NCBI RefSeq assembly: GCF_001297125.1
Contig: NZ_LHPC01000051.1
Coordinates: 62,001 to 126,000, forward strand
Length of the DNA: 64,000 nt
From: Pseudomonas sp. RIT-PI-q
GTDB taxonomy: Bacteria; Pseudomonadota; Gammaproteobacteria; Pseudomonadales; Pseudomonadaceae
Direction of reading: 5' to 3'
The notes below the pieces were generated by a model, which worked only from the letters and a program-made list of their open reading frames with translations, was not told the origin of the DNA and ran no database searches. The translations under genes were made by a program, and so were the position numbers. How positions within the stretch are numbered: position 1 is the first letter of the stretch; every line of letters begins with the position of its first letter. This document shows positions 10,569-19,854 of the stretch, one piece after another.

Positions 10569-12551
10569 ATGAAACCTGTATTGCCCCACGCCCAGCTCGA
10601 CTGGGATGACCAAGGTCTGCCGCGTTCGCGGGTGTTCGACGATGTGTATTTTTCGGACAAGTCGGGCCTTGAAGAAACCCGCTACGTGTTCCTTGAGCAA
10701 AACCATTTGCAGGAACGCTTCGCCGCGTTACCGGTCGGCGGTCGACTAGTGATTGGCGAGACCGGTTTCGGCACCGGACTGAATTTCCTGTGTGCCTGGC
10801 AGCTGTTCGAGCAGCACGCGGTGGCCGGCGCGCGAATGCATTTTGTCAGCGTCGAAAAGTACCCGCTAAGCCAACCTGACCTGCAGCGGGCGCTGGCCTT
10901 GTGGCCGGAGCTCAAGCCATTGGCCGATCAACTGCTGGCGCAGTACGTGGCGATCCATCAGGGCTTCCAGCGCCTGGTGCTGGACAACGGTCGTGTCACC
11001 TTGACCCTGCTGATCGGCGATGCGCTGGAACAGTTGCCACAGCTGGACGCACAGATCGACGCCTGGTTTCTCGACGGTTTCGCCCCGGCGAAAAACCCCG
11101 ACATGTGGACCGCCGAACTGTTTGCCGAACTGGCGCGTCTGGCCGCGCCCGGCTCGACCATCAGCACCTTCACCAGCACCGGCTGGGTGCGTCGTCTGTT
11201 GAATGCGGCGGGCTTCAAGATGAAGCGCACACCGGGCATCGGCCACAAATGGGAAATCCTGCGCGGCGTGTTCCTCGGCTGGCCCGAAACTGCAGCAGCG
11301 CCCGCCGCGACAAAACCATGGTTTTCCCGTCCGCAGCCGTTGACCGGTGAACGTCGTGCACTGGTGATCGGAGCCGGCCTGGCCGGTTGCGCCAGCGCGG
11401 CGAGCCTGGCCGCGCGCGGTTGGCAAGTGAGTCTGCTGGAGCGTCACGATGCCCTGGCGCAGGAAGCCTCGGGCAATCCTCAGGGTGTGCTGTCCCTCAA
11501 GCTTTCGGCGCATGGTACGGCGCTGTCGCAACTGATCGTCAGTGGCTTTGGCTACACCCGCCGTGTGCTCGAACACCTGCAGCGAGGCGTCGATTGGGAT
11601 GATTGTGGCGTGCTGCAACTGGCGTTCAATGCCAAGGAAGCCGAGCGTCAGGCGCAATTGGCGGCGGCGTTCTCTCCAGAGCTGGTGCACATTCTCGATC
11701 AACCTCAGGCTCAGGCGCAGGCCGGGATTGCCCTGGATCACGGTGGCCTGTTCTACCCGGAAGGTGGCTGGGTTCATCCGCCAGCGTTGTGCCACTGGCA
11801 GGCGTCCTCGACGAATATTCAGTGGCTGCCGCACCGTGAAGTGCTTGAGCTGCGCAAGGTCGATGATCAGTGGCAAGCGTGGGACGGTGATGCGCTGCTG
11901 GCCAGTGCGCCGGTAGTGATTCTGGCCGGCGCCGCCGAGATCAAGCGTTTTGCGCAAAGCGCCGAGCTGCCGCTCAAACGCATCCGTGGGCAAATTACCC
12001 GCCTGGCGCAAACCTGCGAAAGCCAGGCGCTGGCGACGGTGGTGTGTGCCGAAGGTTATGTGGCACCCGCTCGCCTGGGTGAACACACCCTCGGCGCCAG
12101 CTTCGATTTCAAGAGCGATGACTTGACTCCGACCGTCGCCGAACACCTCGGCAACCTGGCCTTGCTTGAGGAGATTTCCACCGACCTGGCCACCCGTCTG
12201 CACGCTCATGACCTCGACCCGCAACACCTTGAAGGACGCGCCGCGTTCCGTTGCACCAGCCCGGATTACTTGCCGATCGTCGGCCCGCTGGCCGAGCAAG
12301 CGGCCTTCGCCGATGCCTATGCGGTACTGAGCAAGGACGCCCGGCAAGTCCCCGATGTTCCTTGCCCTTGGCTGGACGGTTTTTACGTCAACAGCGGCCA
12401 CGGTTCTCGCGGCCTGATCACCGCCCCGCTGTCGGGAGAGCTGCTGGCGGCATGGCTGGATAACGAACCCCTGCCGCTGCCCAAGTCGGTCGCCGAAGCC
12501 TGTCATCCCAACCGTTTTGCGGTCCGGCAACTGGTCCGCGGGAAAGTCTGA
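10569..12551 (+). CDS. mnmC: Bifunctional tRNA mnm5s2U34 enzyme MnmC
   Basis: 660 residues. The N-terminal SAM methyltransferase domain (about 1-240, GETGFGTGLNFL motif) and C-terminal FAD oxidoreductase domain (from about 260, dinucleotide fold VIGAGLAGCA) together convert cmnm5U34 to mnm5U34 in tRNA. The C-terminal NSGHGSRGL closure of the FAD domain is intact. It is the only gene on its strand before the NAGGN operon, and about 120 bp separate the two. Confidence 0.96.
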   Translation: MKPVLPHAQLDWDDQGLPRSRVFDDVYFSDKSGLEETRYVFLEQNHLQERFAALPVGGRLVIGETGFGTGLNFLCAWQLFEQHAVAGARMHFVSVEKYPLSQPDLQRALALWPELKPLADQLLAQYVAIHQGFQRLVLDNGRVTLTLLIGDALEQLPQLDAQIDAWFLDGFAPAKNPDMWTAELFAELARLAAPGSTISTFTSTGWVRRLLNAAGFKMKRTPGIGHKWEILRGVFLGWPETAAAPAATKPWFSRPQPLTGERRALVIGAGLAGCASAASLAARGWQVSLLERHDALAQEASGNPQGVLSLKLSAHGTALSQLIVSGFGYTRRVLEHLQRGVDWDDCGVLQLAFNAKEAERQAQLAAAFSPELVHILDQPQAQAQAGIALDHGGLFYPEGGWVHPPALCHWQASSTNIQWLPHREVLELRKVDDQWQAWDGDALLASAPVVILAGAAEIKRFAQSAELPLKRIRGQITRLAQTCESQALATVVCAEGYVAPARLGEHTLGASFDFKSDDLTPTVAEHLGNLALLEEISTDLATRLHAHDLDPQHLEGRAAFRCTSPDYLPIVGPLAEQAAFADAYAVLSKDARQVPDVPCPWLDGFYVNSGHGSRGLITAPLSGELLAAWLDNEPLPLPKSVAEACHPNRFAVRQLVRGKV

Positions 12552-12612
12552 CCCCGCGCCTTATAACTTATCGGTCTAAAACTCCGGGGATTGAGCCGGG
12601 TCAGTTTCTGAG

Positions 12613-12634
12613 TACCTGCCGTTTCTGGCAGGTA
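12613..12634 (+). promoter_or_regulatory. Leader hairpin upstream of NAGGN operon
   Basis: Perfect 8-bp stem TACCTGCC/GGCAGGTA with a six-base loop, about 40 bp upstream of the asnO-like start. No T-run follows, so it is not an obvious terminator; it could be an operator or a leader structure. I could not identify a convincing AlgU or RpoS promoter beside it. Confidence 0.4.
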
Positions 12635-12674
12635 TCGATTGACCCTCCCCAACGGAAAAACCGGTAAGGACTTT

Positions 12675-14447
12675 ATGTGCGGATTAGCTGGCGAGTTACG
12701 CTTTGATCATCAACCTGCGGACCTCGCGGCCGTTGAACGAATCACCCATCACCTGGCGCCTCGCGGCCCCGATGCGTGGGGCTTCCACAGCCAGGGGCCG
12801 ATTGCCCTGGGCCATCGACGCCTGAAAATCATGGACCTGTCGGACGGCTCGGCGCAGCCGATGATCGACAACCAACTGGGCTTGTCCCTGGCCTTCAACG
12901 GCGCGATCTACAACTTCCCGGAACTGCGCACCGAGCTGGAAAGCCTCGGTTACGCCTTCTATTCCGGCGGCGACACCGAAGTGCTGCTCAAGGGCTATCA
13001 CGCCTGGGGCGAAGCACTGCTGCCGAAACTCAACGGCATGTTCGCCTTCGCCATTTGGGAACGCGACGCCAAACGCCTGTTCATCGCCCGTGACCGTCTC
13101 GGCGTGAAGCCGCTGTACCTGTCGCGCACCGGCCAGCGCCTGCGCTTTGCCTCGTCGTTGCCGGCATTGCTCAAGGGCGGCGACATCAACCCGATCCTCG
13201 ATCCGGTGGCGCTCAATCACTACCTGAATTTCCACGCCGTGGTTCCGGCACCGCGCACCTTGTTGGCCGGCATCGAAAAACTGCCGCCAGCCACCTGGAT
13301 GCGTATCGAAGCGGATGGCAGCACCGAGCAGAAAACCTGGTGGACCCTGCCCTACGGCCCACACGCCGATGAGATGAATCTGACCCTCGAAGACTGGCGC
13401 GACCGCGTGCTCGACAGTACCCGTGACGCCGTGGCGATTCGCCAACGTGCTGCGGTCGATGTCGGCGTGCTGCTTTCCGGCGGTGTCGATTCGAGCATGT
13501 TGGTCGGGCTGTTGCGTGAAGTCGGCGTGGAAAACCTCTCGACCTTTTCCATCGGTTTCCACGATGCCGGTGGCGAGCGTGGCGACGAGTTCCAGTACTC
13601 GGACCTGATCGCCAAGCACTACAACACCCAGCACCACCAACTGCGCATCGACGAAAAAGAGATCATCGAGCAACTGCCGGCCGCGTTCCGCGCCATGAGC
13701 GAGCCGATGGTCAGCCACGATTGCATTGCCTTCTATCTGCTGTCGCGTGAAGTGGCCAAGCACTGCAAGGTGGTGCAAAGCGGCCAAGGCGCCGACGAAC
13801 TGTTCGCCGGTTACCACTGGTATCCGCAGGTGGATGGCGCCAGCGATCCGTATGCGGCGTACCGCGATGCCTTCTTCGATCGCAGCTACGAGGACTACGC
13901 CGCCACGGTGCAGCCGAAATGGCTGACAGCGAATGACGCCGCTGGCGACTTCGTGAAGGAACATTTCGCACAACCTGGTGCCGATGCCGCCGTCGACAAA
14001 GCCCTGCGTCTGGACAGCACGGTGATGCTGGTGGACGACCCGGTCAAACGCGTCGACAACATGACCATGGCCTGGGGCCTGGAAGCGCGCACGCCGTTTC
14101 TCGACTATCGCCTGGTGGAATTGTCGGCGCGGGTGCCGGGCAAATTCAAACTGCCGGACGGCGGTAAACAGGTCCTGAAAGAAGCGGCGCGGCTGGTGAT
14201 TCCAAGTGAAGTGATCGACCGTAAGAAAGGTTACTTCCCGGTGCCGGGTCTCAAGCATTTGCAGGGCGACACATTGAACTGGGTGCGTGAATTGTTGCTC
14301 GACCCGAGTCAGGATCGCGGCCTATTCAACCCGGCCATGCTCGACCGCCTGCTGACCGACCCGCAAGGTCAACTGACCCCGTTGCGCGGCTCCAAGCTGT
14401 GGCAATTGGCGGCGCTGAACCTGTGGCTCAGTGAACAAGGACTCTGA
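12675..14447 (+). CDS. asnO: N-acetylglutaminylglutamine amidotransferase (AsnO-type)
   Basis: 590-residue member of the asparagine-synthetase family that amidates N-acetylglutaminylglutamine to NAGGN, a dipeptide osmoprotectant. Cys2 is the class-II glutaminase nucleophile (MCGLAGEL), the glutaminase domain runs to about residue 210, and the ATP pyrophosphatase loop LLSGGVDSS is near 265. The start at 12675 follows TAAGGA; the longer frame would lose the N-terminal Cys. It is followed by ngg with only two bases between stop and start, so they form an operon. The pathway was described in Sinorhizobium and Pseudomonas. Confidence 0.92.
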   Translation: MCGLAGELRFDHQPADLAAVERITHHLAPRGPDAWGFHSQGPIALGHRRLKIMDLSDGSAQPMIDNQLGLSLAFNGAIYNFPELRTELESLGYAFYSGGDTEVLLKGYHAWGEALLPKLNGMFAFAIWERDAKRLFIARDRLGVKPLYLSRTGQRLRFASSLPALLKGGDINPILDPVALNHYLNFHAVVPAPRTLLAGIEKLPPATWMRIEADGSTEQKTWWTLPYGPHADEMNLTLEDWRDRVLDSTRDAVAIRQRAAVDVGVLLSGGVDSSMLVGLLREVGVENLSTFSIGFHDAGGERGDEFQYSDLIAKHYNTQHHQLRIDEKEIIEQLPAAFRAMSEPMVSHDCIAFYLLSREVAKHCKVVQSGQGADELFAGYHWYPQVDGASDPYAAYRDAFFDRSYEDYAATVQPKWLTANDAAGDFVKEHFAQPGADAAVDKALRLDSTVMLVDDPVKRVDNMTMAWGLEARTPFLDYRLVELSARVPGKFKLPDGGKQVLKEAARLVIPSEVIDRKKGYFPVPGLKHLQGDTLNWVRELLLDPSQDRGLFNPAMLDRLLTDPQGQLTPLRGSKLWQLAALNLWLSEQGL

Positions 14448-14449
14448 TC

Positions 14450-16198
14450 ATGAAACCTCATGCCACGGCTTATAGCCAACGCTTGTTGCGCGGTCAGGCG
14501 CCCTCTTACGAACGCTTGCAGGCACGCCTCGCCGAAGACGGCAGCGAACTGGGTGCGGCGCCAATTGCCGTGCATTGCGGTTGGGGCCGGTTGCTGATCG
14601 GCCACACCTTTCCCGATGCGGCGAGCCTCGCCCAGGAATTGCTCAACGAACATACCGGCGAACGCGACATTGCCCTGTACGTCGCCGCGCCCCAGCAGGT
14701 GTTGGGGCTGGAGCCGGCGCAGCTATTCCTTGATCCGTCCGACACCTTGCGCCTGTGGTTCAGCGATTACCGTCAGTCCACCCGAGTGTTTCGCGGCTTT
14801 CGCATTCGTCGCGCGCAAAGCGATGCGGACTGGCAGGCGATCAATCAGCTGTATCAATTGCGCGGGATGCTGCCGATCGACGCGAGCCTGTTAACCCCGC
14901 GTCATCAGGGCGGCCCGGTGTATTGGCTGGCCGAAGACGAAGACAGCGGCGCGATCATCGGCAGCGTGATGGGCCTCAATCATCACAAGGCGTTCAACGA
15001 TCCGGAAAACGGCAGCAGCCTGTGGTGCCTGGCGGTCGATCCGCAATGTTCGCGACCCGGTGTCGGCGAAGTGCTGGTGCGGCATTTGATCGAGCACTTC
15101 ATGAGTCGTGGCCTGAGTTACCTCGACCTGTCGGTGCTGCACGACAATCGGCAGGCGAAAAGTCTTTACGCCAAGCTCGGCTTCCGCAACCTGTCGACCT
15201 TCGCCATCAAGCGCAAGAACTGCATCAATCAGCCGTTGTTCCTGGGCCCGGGCCCGGAAGCCGAGTTCAACCCGTATGCGCGGATCATCGTCGAGGAAGC
15301 TCACCGTCGCGGCATCGATGTGCAGGTCGATGACGCCGATGCCGGGATGTTCACCCTCAGCCATGGCGGGCGTCGGGTGCGTTGCCGCGAATCGCTCAGC
15401 GACCTGACCAGCGCCATCAGCATGAGCCTGTGCCAGGACAAAAGCCTGACGCACAAAGTGCTCAAGGCGGCCGGCTTGAACCTGCCGTCGCAGCAACTGG
15501 CGGGTAACGCCGATGACAATCTGGCGTTTCTCGACGAGCACGAACGGGTGGTGGTCAAACCGCTGGATGGCGAACAGGGTCAAGGGGTGGCGGTGGATCT
15601 GCGGACCATCGAAGAGGTTCAGCAAGCCATCGAATCGGCCCGCCAGTTCGACAGCCGCGTGCTGTTGGAAAGCTTTCACGAAGGTCTGGATTTGCGGATT
15701 GTGGTGATCGGTTTCGAGGTGGTCGCTGCGGCGATTCGCCGGCCGGCAGAGGTGGTGGGCGATGGTCAGCATTCCATCGGTGCACTGATCGAGGCCCAGA
15801 GTCGACGCCGGCAGGCCGCCACCAGCGGTGAAAGCAAAATCCCGCTGGACCATGAGACCGAGCGCACTTTGCAGGCGGCGGGTCACGGCTACGAGAGCAT
15901 TCTGCCGGCCGGCGAGCATCTGTTCGTACGGCGTACGGCGAATCTTCATACCGGCGGCGTGCTTGAGGACGTCACGGCGATCCTGCATCCGACCCTGGTG
16001 GATGCGGCGGTGCGCGCGGCGCGGGCGCTGGATATTCCAATGGTTGGGCTCGACCTGATGGTGCCGGCGGCCGATCAGCCGGAGTATGTGTTTATCGAAG
16101 CCAACGAACGTGCCGGACTGGCCAACCATGAACCGCAGCCGACGGCCGAGCGGTTTGTGGATTTGTTGTTTCCGCATAGTCAGCCGGCGGTTTCTTAG
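14450..16198 (+). CDS. ngg: N-acetylglutaminylglutamine synthetase (GNAT + ATP-grasp)
   Basis: 582 residues combining a GNAT acetyltransferase domain (about residues 105-255, with the acetyl-CoA loop region WCLAVDPQCSRPGVGE) and an ATP-grasp ligase (about 310-580). It joins two glutamines and N-acetylates the dipeptide, the first step of NAGGN synthesis. The stop of asnO lies two bases before its ATG, with AAGGA inside the end of asnO. The third gene of the set, an M42 peptidase, follows after a REP pair. Confidence 0.92.
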   Translation: MKPHATAYSQRLLRGQAPSYERLQARLAEDGSELGAAPIAVHCGWGRLLIGHTFPDAASLAQELLNEHTGERDIALYVAAPQQVLGLEPAQLFLDPSDTLRLWFSDYRQSTRVFRGFRIRRAQSDADWQAINQLYQLRGMLPIDASLLTPRHQGGPVYWLAEDEDSGAIIGSVMGLNHHKAFNDPENGSSLWCLAVDPQCSRPGVGEVLVRHLIEHFMSRGLSYLDLSVLHDNRQAKSLYAKLGFRNLSTFAIKRKNCINQPLFLGPGPEAEFNPYARIIVEEAHRRGIDVQVDDADAGMFTLSHGGRRVRCRESLSDLTSAISMSLCQDKSLTHKVLKAAGLNLPSQQLAGNADDNLAFLDEHERVVVKPLDGEQGQGVAVDLRTIEEVQQAIESARQFDSRVLLESFHEGLDLRIVVIGFEVVAAAIRRPAEVVGDGQHSIGALIEAQSRRRQAATSGESKIPLDHETERTLQAAGHGYESILPAGEHLFVRRTANLHTGGVLEDVTAILHPTLVDAAVRAARALDIPMVGLDLMVPAADQPEYVFIEANERAGLANHEPQPTAERFVDLLFPHSQPAVS

Positions 16199-16222
16199 TG
16201 ATGTAGCGCCTGGACGGGCCTC

Positions 16223-16288
16223 TTCGCGGGCAAGCCTCGCTCCTACAGGTCACCGTTGCCTTTGTAGGAGCGAGGCTTGCCCGCGAAG
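16223..16288. repeat. REP inverted pair (CGCGGGCAAGCCTCG type)
   Basis: Close inverted pair between ngg and the M42 peptidase gene. It interrupts an otherwise compact operon and could act as an mRNA-stabilising hairpin for the upstream two genes. Confidence 0.88.
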
Positions 16289-16359
16289 GCGTCCGTTCAG
16301 GCAACCCTTCCTTTCCCCTCATCGAAACCATCGATGCTGTTTACTCATCAGGAGTTTCC

Positions 16360-17550
16360 ATGACCAGCAAAATTCCCGAACCAGACCTCAACTACCTGCA
16401 AAAAGTCCTCCTGGAAATGCTCGCCATTCCCAGCCCGACCGGGTTCACCGACACCATCGTGCGCTACGTCGCCGAGCGGCTTGAAGAGCTGGGCATTCCA
16501 TTTGAAATGACCCGACGCGGAACCATCCGCGCCACCCTCAAGGGCAAGAAGAACAGCCCGGACCGTGCAGTCTCGGCGCACCTGGACACCATCGGCGCGG
16601 CGGTTCGCGCGATCAAGGATAACGGTCGCCTGACCTTGGCCCCTGTCGGTTGCTGGTCCAGTCGATTTGCCGAGGGCAGTCGGGTGAGCCTGTTCACCGA
16701 TAACGGCGTGATCCGTGGCAGCGTGTTGCCGCTGATGGCTTCCGGGCACGCGTTCAATACCGCCGTGGATGAAATGCCGATCAGTTGGGATCATGTCGAA
16801 TTGCGCCTGGACGCCTATTGCGCCACACGCGCCGATTGCGACTCACTGGGGATCAGCGTCGGCGATTTCGTCGCCTTCGATCCGCTGCCAGAGTTCACCG
16901 AAAGCGGCCACATCAGCGCCCGTCACCTCGACGACAAGGCCGGTGTGGCAGCGCTGCTGGCGGCGCTGAAAGCGATCGTCGACAGCGGCGAAGAGCTGAT
17001 GATCGACTGTCATCCGTTGTTCACCATCACCGAGGAAACCGGCAGCGGCGCTGCGGCGGCATTACCTTGGGATGTCAGTGAATTCGTCGGCATCGACATT
17101 GCGCCCGTCGCGCCGGGCCAGCACTCCAGCGAACACGCGGTGAGCGTGGCGATGCAGGATTCTGGCGGGCCGTATGACTATCATCTGTCGCGGCACCTGC
17201 TGCGACTGGCCAGTGACAACGAGTTGCCGGTGCGTCGCGACCTGTTCCGGTATTACTTCAGCGATGCTCACTCGGCGGTCACCGCCGGCCACGACATTCG
17301 CACCGCCCTGCTCGCCTTCGGCTGCGACGCCACCCACGGCTACGAACGCACCCACATCGACAGCCTGGCAGCGCTCAGCCGTCTGCTCGGCGCCTACATT
17401 CTCAGCCCGCCAGTGTTCGCCAGCGATGCGCAACCGGCCAAGGGTTCGCTGGACCGGTTCAGTCATCAGATCGAACATGACACGCAGATGGAAAGTGATA
17501 CCCGGGTGCCGTCGGTGGACAGTCTGGTGGGGCAGCGGTCGGAGAGCTGA
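16360..17550 (+). CDS. Osmoprotectant NAGGN system M42 family peptidase
   Basis: 396-residue metallopeptidase of the M42/M20-like group. Visible metal-binding elements include AHLDTIG (near residue 73), DDKAG (near 190) and the EETGSGAA stretch (near 225); a second histidine-bearing segment is GYERTHIDSL. This family regularly accompanies asnO/ngg; a role in turnover of NAGGN or its precursor is inferred. ATG at 16360 follows AGGAG. The terminal 30 residues are poorly conserved in look. Confidence 0.88.
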   Translation: MTSKIPEPDLNYLQKVLLEMLAIPSPTGFTDTIVRYVAERLEELGIPFEMTRRGTIRATLKGKKNSPDRAVSAHLDTIGAAVRAIKDNGRLTLAPVGCWSSRFAEGSRVSLFTDNGVIRGSVLPLMASGHAFNTAVDEMPISWDHVELRLDAYCATRADCDSLGISVGDFVAFDPLPEFTESGHISARHLDDKAGVAALLAALKAIVDSGEELMIDCHPLFTITEETGSGAAAALPWDVSEFVGIDIAPVAPGQHSSEHAVSVAMQDSGGPYDYHLSRHLLRLASDNELPVRRDLFRYYFSDAHSAVTAGHDIRTALLAFGCDATHGYERTHIDSLAALSRLLGAYILSPPVFASDAQPAKGSLDRFSHQIEHDTQMESDTRVPSVDSLVGQRSES

Positions 17551-17581
17551 TCCAAGGGTTTTCGTTGTTTGAAAGATGGCC

Positions 17582-17664
17582 ATCGCGGGCAAGCCCGCTC
17601 CCACATTTGACCGCATTCTCATGAACGAACTCGGTCACCCTGTGGGAGCGGGCTTGCCCGCGAA
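17582..17664. repeat. REP inverted pair (CGCGGGCAAGCCCGC type)
   Basis: Inverted pair between the M42 peptidase and yheU-like genes. Its right arm is read by an apparent upstream extension of the YheU frame, which is why that extension was not accepted. Confidence 0.88.
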
Positions 17665-17752
17665 GGCGTCTAATCAGGCACCGCATCAGGCCCGGGCTAG
17701 CCGCAACCGCCCATTCGCCGTAGCATCGCGCCATTGTTTAGCCGAGGTGCCT

Positions 17753-17980
17753 ATGCTGATCCCTTACGACCAACTTGAAGTCGACACCCTGACCCGCCTG
17801 ATCGAGGATTTCGTGACCCGTGACGGCACGGACAACGGTGATGACACGCCGCTGGAAACCCGCGTTTTGCGTGTTCGTCAGGCATTGACCAAAGGCCAGG
17901 CGTTGATTGTCTTCGATCCGGAAAGCGAGCAATGTCAGTTGATGCTCAAGCATGACGTGCCCAAGCACCTGTTCGACTGA
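17753..17980 (+). CDS. YheU family protein
   Basis: 75-residue acidic protein beginning MLIPYDQLEVDTLTRLIEDF, matching the YheU (UPF0270) family, whose function is unknown. The ATG at 17753 follows GAGGTG. The in-frame extension upstream is REP-derived. The gene converges on the csrA paralog with 4 bp between the two stops, and no separate terminator is visible between them. Confidence 0.88.
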   Translation: MLIPYDQLEVDTLTRLIEDFVTRDGTDNGDDTPLETRVLRVRQALTKGQALIVFDPESEQCQLMLKHDVPKHLFD

Positions 17981-17984
17981 GGCC

Positions 17985-18170
17985 TTAGCGTCCCTTGGTT
18001 TTATCCAGTTCGAGCTGGATACGGTCGTAGATTTCTTCACGGTGCACAGGGACGGCCCGTGGCGCTTCGATACCGAAGCGCACGCTGTCTCCGCTGACCG
18101 CTACAACGCGCACGGAAATCTCGTCACCGATGGAAATCAATTCGCCCACAACGCGGCTGAGTACAAGCAT
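17985..18170 (-). CDS. CsrA/RsmA family translational regulator paralog (RsmI-like)
   Basis: 61-residue CsrA-family RNA-binding protein (MLVLSRVVGELISIGDEISV...). The key RNA-contact features are kept: Leu/Arg at the N-terminus (LSR), GIEAPR, and VHREEIYDRIQ with the essential Arg. It differs from the main RsmA and RsmE, which begin MLILTRK, and looks closest to what I recall as RsmI. It would bind GGA motifs in mRNA leaders. Its own start lies 10 bases downstream of a perfect 10-bp hairpin. Paralog identity is moderately sure; family is certain. Confidence 0.92.
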   Translation of the reverse strand: MLVLSRVVGELISIGDEISVRVVAVSGDSVRFGIEAPRAVPVHREEIYDRIQLELDKTKGR

Positions 18171-18180
18171 GGCATTCGTC

Positions 18181-18204
18181 CTTCAGGGTTATCGAACCCT
18201 GAAG
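18181..18204 (-). promoter_or_regulatory. Perfect hairpin adjoining the csrA-paralog ribosome binding site
   Basis: Arms CTTCAGGGTT and AACCCTGAAG with a four-base loop form a perfect 10-bp stem. On the mRNA the 3' arm ends in GAAG, directly continuing into GAC so that the AAGGA Shine-Dalgarno overlaps the base of the stem. There is no T-run, so it is not a terminator. It could restrict ribosome access, act as a CsrA autoregulation target, or be a DNA operator. Confidence 0.6.
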
Positions 18205-18323
18205 ATGCCCGGCCCTTGGCAGGTCTTCAATGCGACGGCAGCAAACCAGAACGCCCCTACAGCACCAGCCGAGCGCCTCTTACGGAAACTTCCGACAAAT
18301 CATGTCAATGAAGGACCGATCCT

Positions 18324-18656
18324 TCAGGACGCGGAGAAACGCGGCCCGAAAAGGATGACGCTGGCCCCGATTACGCACAGAGCCACACCGATCCAGTCCG
18401 AGCCCAGCGGACGAATCCGCTCGACCACCGCCAGCCAGCCAATCGACGCAATGATGTAGATGCCACCGTAAGCGGCATAGGCGCGACCAGCGTAGGTCGC
18501 TTCGACTCGGGTCAGCAGCAAGGCAAACAAGGTCAGGCTGAGGAGCGCCGGCACAACCCACCACACGCTTTTGCCCTGGCGCAGCCACATCCAGAACGCA
18601 AAGCAGCCGGCGATTTCGAACAGCGCGGCGAGAAAAAACCACAGGTAATTGAGCAT
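18324..18656 (-). CDS. YnfA family small membrane protein
   Basis: 110 residues with four predicted membrane helices, matching the YnfA/UPF0060 family, which resembles small multidrug resistance transporters. Characteristic segments are LFEIAGCFAFW and AAYGGIYI. The start is the ATG at 18656; the longer frame overlaps the SDR gene out of frame. Ribosome binding is weak. It lies downstream of the SDR gene on the same strand. Confidence 0.9.
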   Translation of the reverse strand: MLNYLWFFLAALFEIAGCFAFWMWLRQGKSVWWVVPALLSLTLFALLLTRVEATYAGRAYAAYGGIYIIASIGWLAVVERIRPLGSDWIGVALCVIGASVILFGPRFSAS

Positions 18657-18721
18657 GCAAACGTCTCGCAAGGGATGGCCGATGGCGGCCACCCTAACGA
18701 GGGGGTTGCCTGCGGGCAAGT

Positions 18722-19537
18722 TCAGCCTGCGGTTTGTTTGGCCTTGGCGCGCATTTTGTCGGCCATGACGGTCATTTCGTTGTAGAGCAATTGCGGGTTC
18801 TTCTGCTTGAGCGCCCAGGCCATGCGGCCCTGCTCGTGCGGCAGGATCATGAACTCGCCGTCGGCGACGTGCTGATAGATATAGTCGGCAATGTCGGACG
18901 CGGTGATCGGCGAGCTTTCCAGCAACTTGCCGACCTGGGCTTTCATGGCCGGTGTCGGGCCGCGGAAGGAATCCAGCAGGTTGGTCTGGAAAAACGATGG
19001 GCACACCACATGCACGCCGATTTCCTGCTGCGCCAGTTCGACCAACAGGCTTTCGGACAACGCCACCACGCCGGCCTTGGCCACGTTGTAGTTGCTCATG
19101 GCCGGGCCTTGCATCAGGGCTGCCATGGACGCGATGTTGATGATCTTGCCTTTGCTTTTCTCCAGCAGCGGCAGGAAGGCCTTGCAACCCTTGACCACGC
19201 CCATCAGGTTGATCGCGATCTGCCAGTCCCAGTCTTCCAGGGACAGTTCGTTGAAGAACCCGCCCGAGGCGACGCCGGCATTGTTGACGATGACATCGAT
19301 GCCACCGAGCTTCTCTTCGCAGGCCTGGGCGAAGGCCGTCAGCTGGCTGTAATCACGTACATCACAACGCTGGATGAAACCGTCGCCGCCGGCTTCGCGA
19401 ACCAGTTTCAGGGTTTCTTGCAGGCCGGGCTCGCTGACGTCCGACAAGGCCAGCTGCCAGCCCTCGCGCGCCCAGCGTAGCGCGATTTCGCGACCCAGGC
19501 CTGAGCCCGCGCCAGTGATCATCATGCGATTTTGCAT
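18722..19537 (-). CDS. SDR family oxidoreductase
   Basis: 271 residues. The Rossmann nucleotide motif TGAGSGLG is at residues 8-15, NNAG near 90, and the catalytic Ser (NIASM) and YNVAK are in the expected order, so this is an active classical short-chain dehydrogenase. The substrate is unknown. The ATG at 19537 gives the normal N-terminus; the longer frame adds an implausible 34 residues. Neighbour context does not suggest a pathway. Confidence 0.9.
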   Translation of the reverse strand: MQNRMMITGAGSGLGREIALRWAREGWQLALSDVSEPGLQETLKLVREAGGDGFIQRCDVRDYSQLTAFAQACEEKLGGIDVIVNNAGVASGGFFNELSLEDWDWQIAINLMGVVKGCKAFLPLLEKSKGKIINIASMAALMQGPAMSNYNVAKAGVVALSESLLVELAQQEIGVHVVCPSFFQTNLLDSFRGPTPAMKAQVGKLLESSPITASDIADYIYQHVADGEFMILPHEQGRMAWALKQKNPQLLYNEMTVMADKMRAKAKQTAG

Positions 19538-19639
19538 AGCAAACAGCCTTGTTGTTCTGGGGAAGATGTGCCGAGTGTAGCGAAGGAAATTGCCAGACCC
19601 ACGCTCCATCAGATTGCTGAATGGCGCAGGCAAAGCCAA

Positions 19640-19669
19640 AAGATCGCAGCGTTCGGCAGTTCCTACAGG
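19640..19669. repeat. Single degenerate REP arm
   Basis: GATCGCAGCGTTCGGCAG followed by TTCCTACAG resembles one arm of the 45.7-kb type (GCCGAAGGCTGCGATC) without a partner. It lies in the 317-bp gap between the SDR gene and the small DUF3309 gene; the rest of that gap is AT-rich and shows no other recognisable element. Confidence 0.55.
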
Positions 19670-19854
19670 TATAGATGAGTAACTAGCGCAACTAAAACAA
19701 ACGAAATAACGCTTTCTTCGAAAAACATTAAAAAAACTTGGAATTTTCCTTCATGCGCGACAGTCGGATTTTGTAAGCAGCTCGGATTTACTTGCATTCC
19801 AGCTGACAGTTAAAGGTTAGGTCATTCCAGAACACTTCCAACAAGGAAATAGAC

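Noticed and set aside
12560..12612. AlgU-type promoter for the NAGGN operon
   Set aside because: TAACTT and TCTGA are present but separated by 33 bp instead of 16-17.
17576..17752. N-terminal extension of the YheU frame
   Set aside because: It is read from a REP pair and lacks a ribosome binding site; the ATG at 17753 has one.
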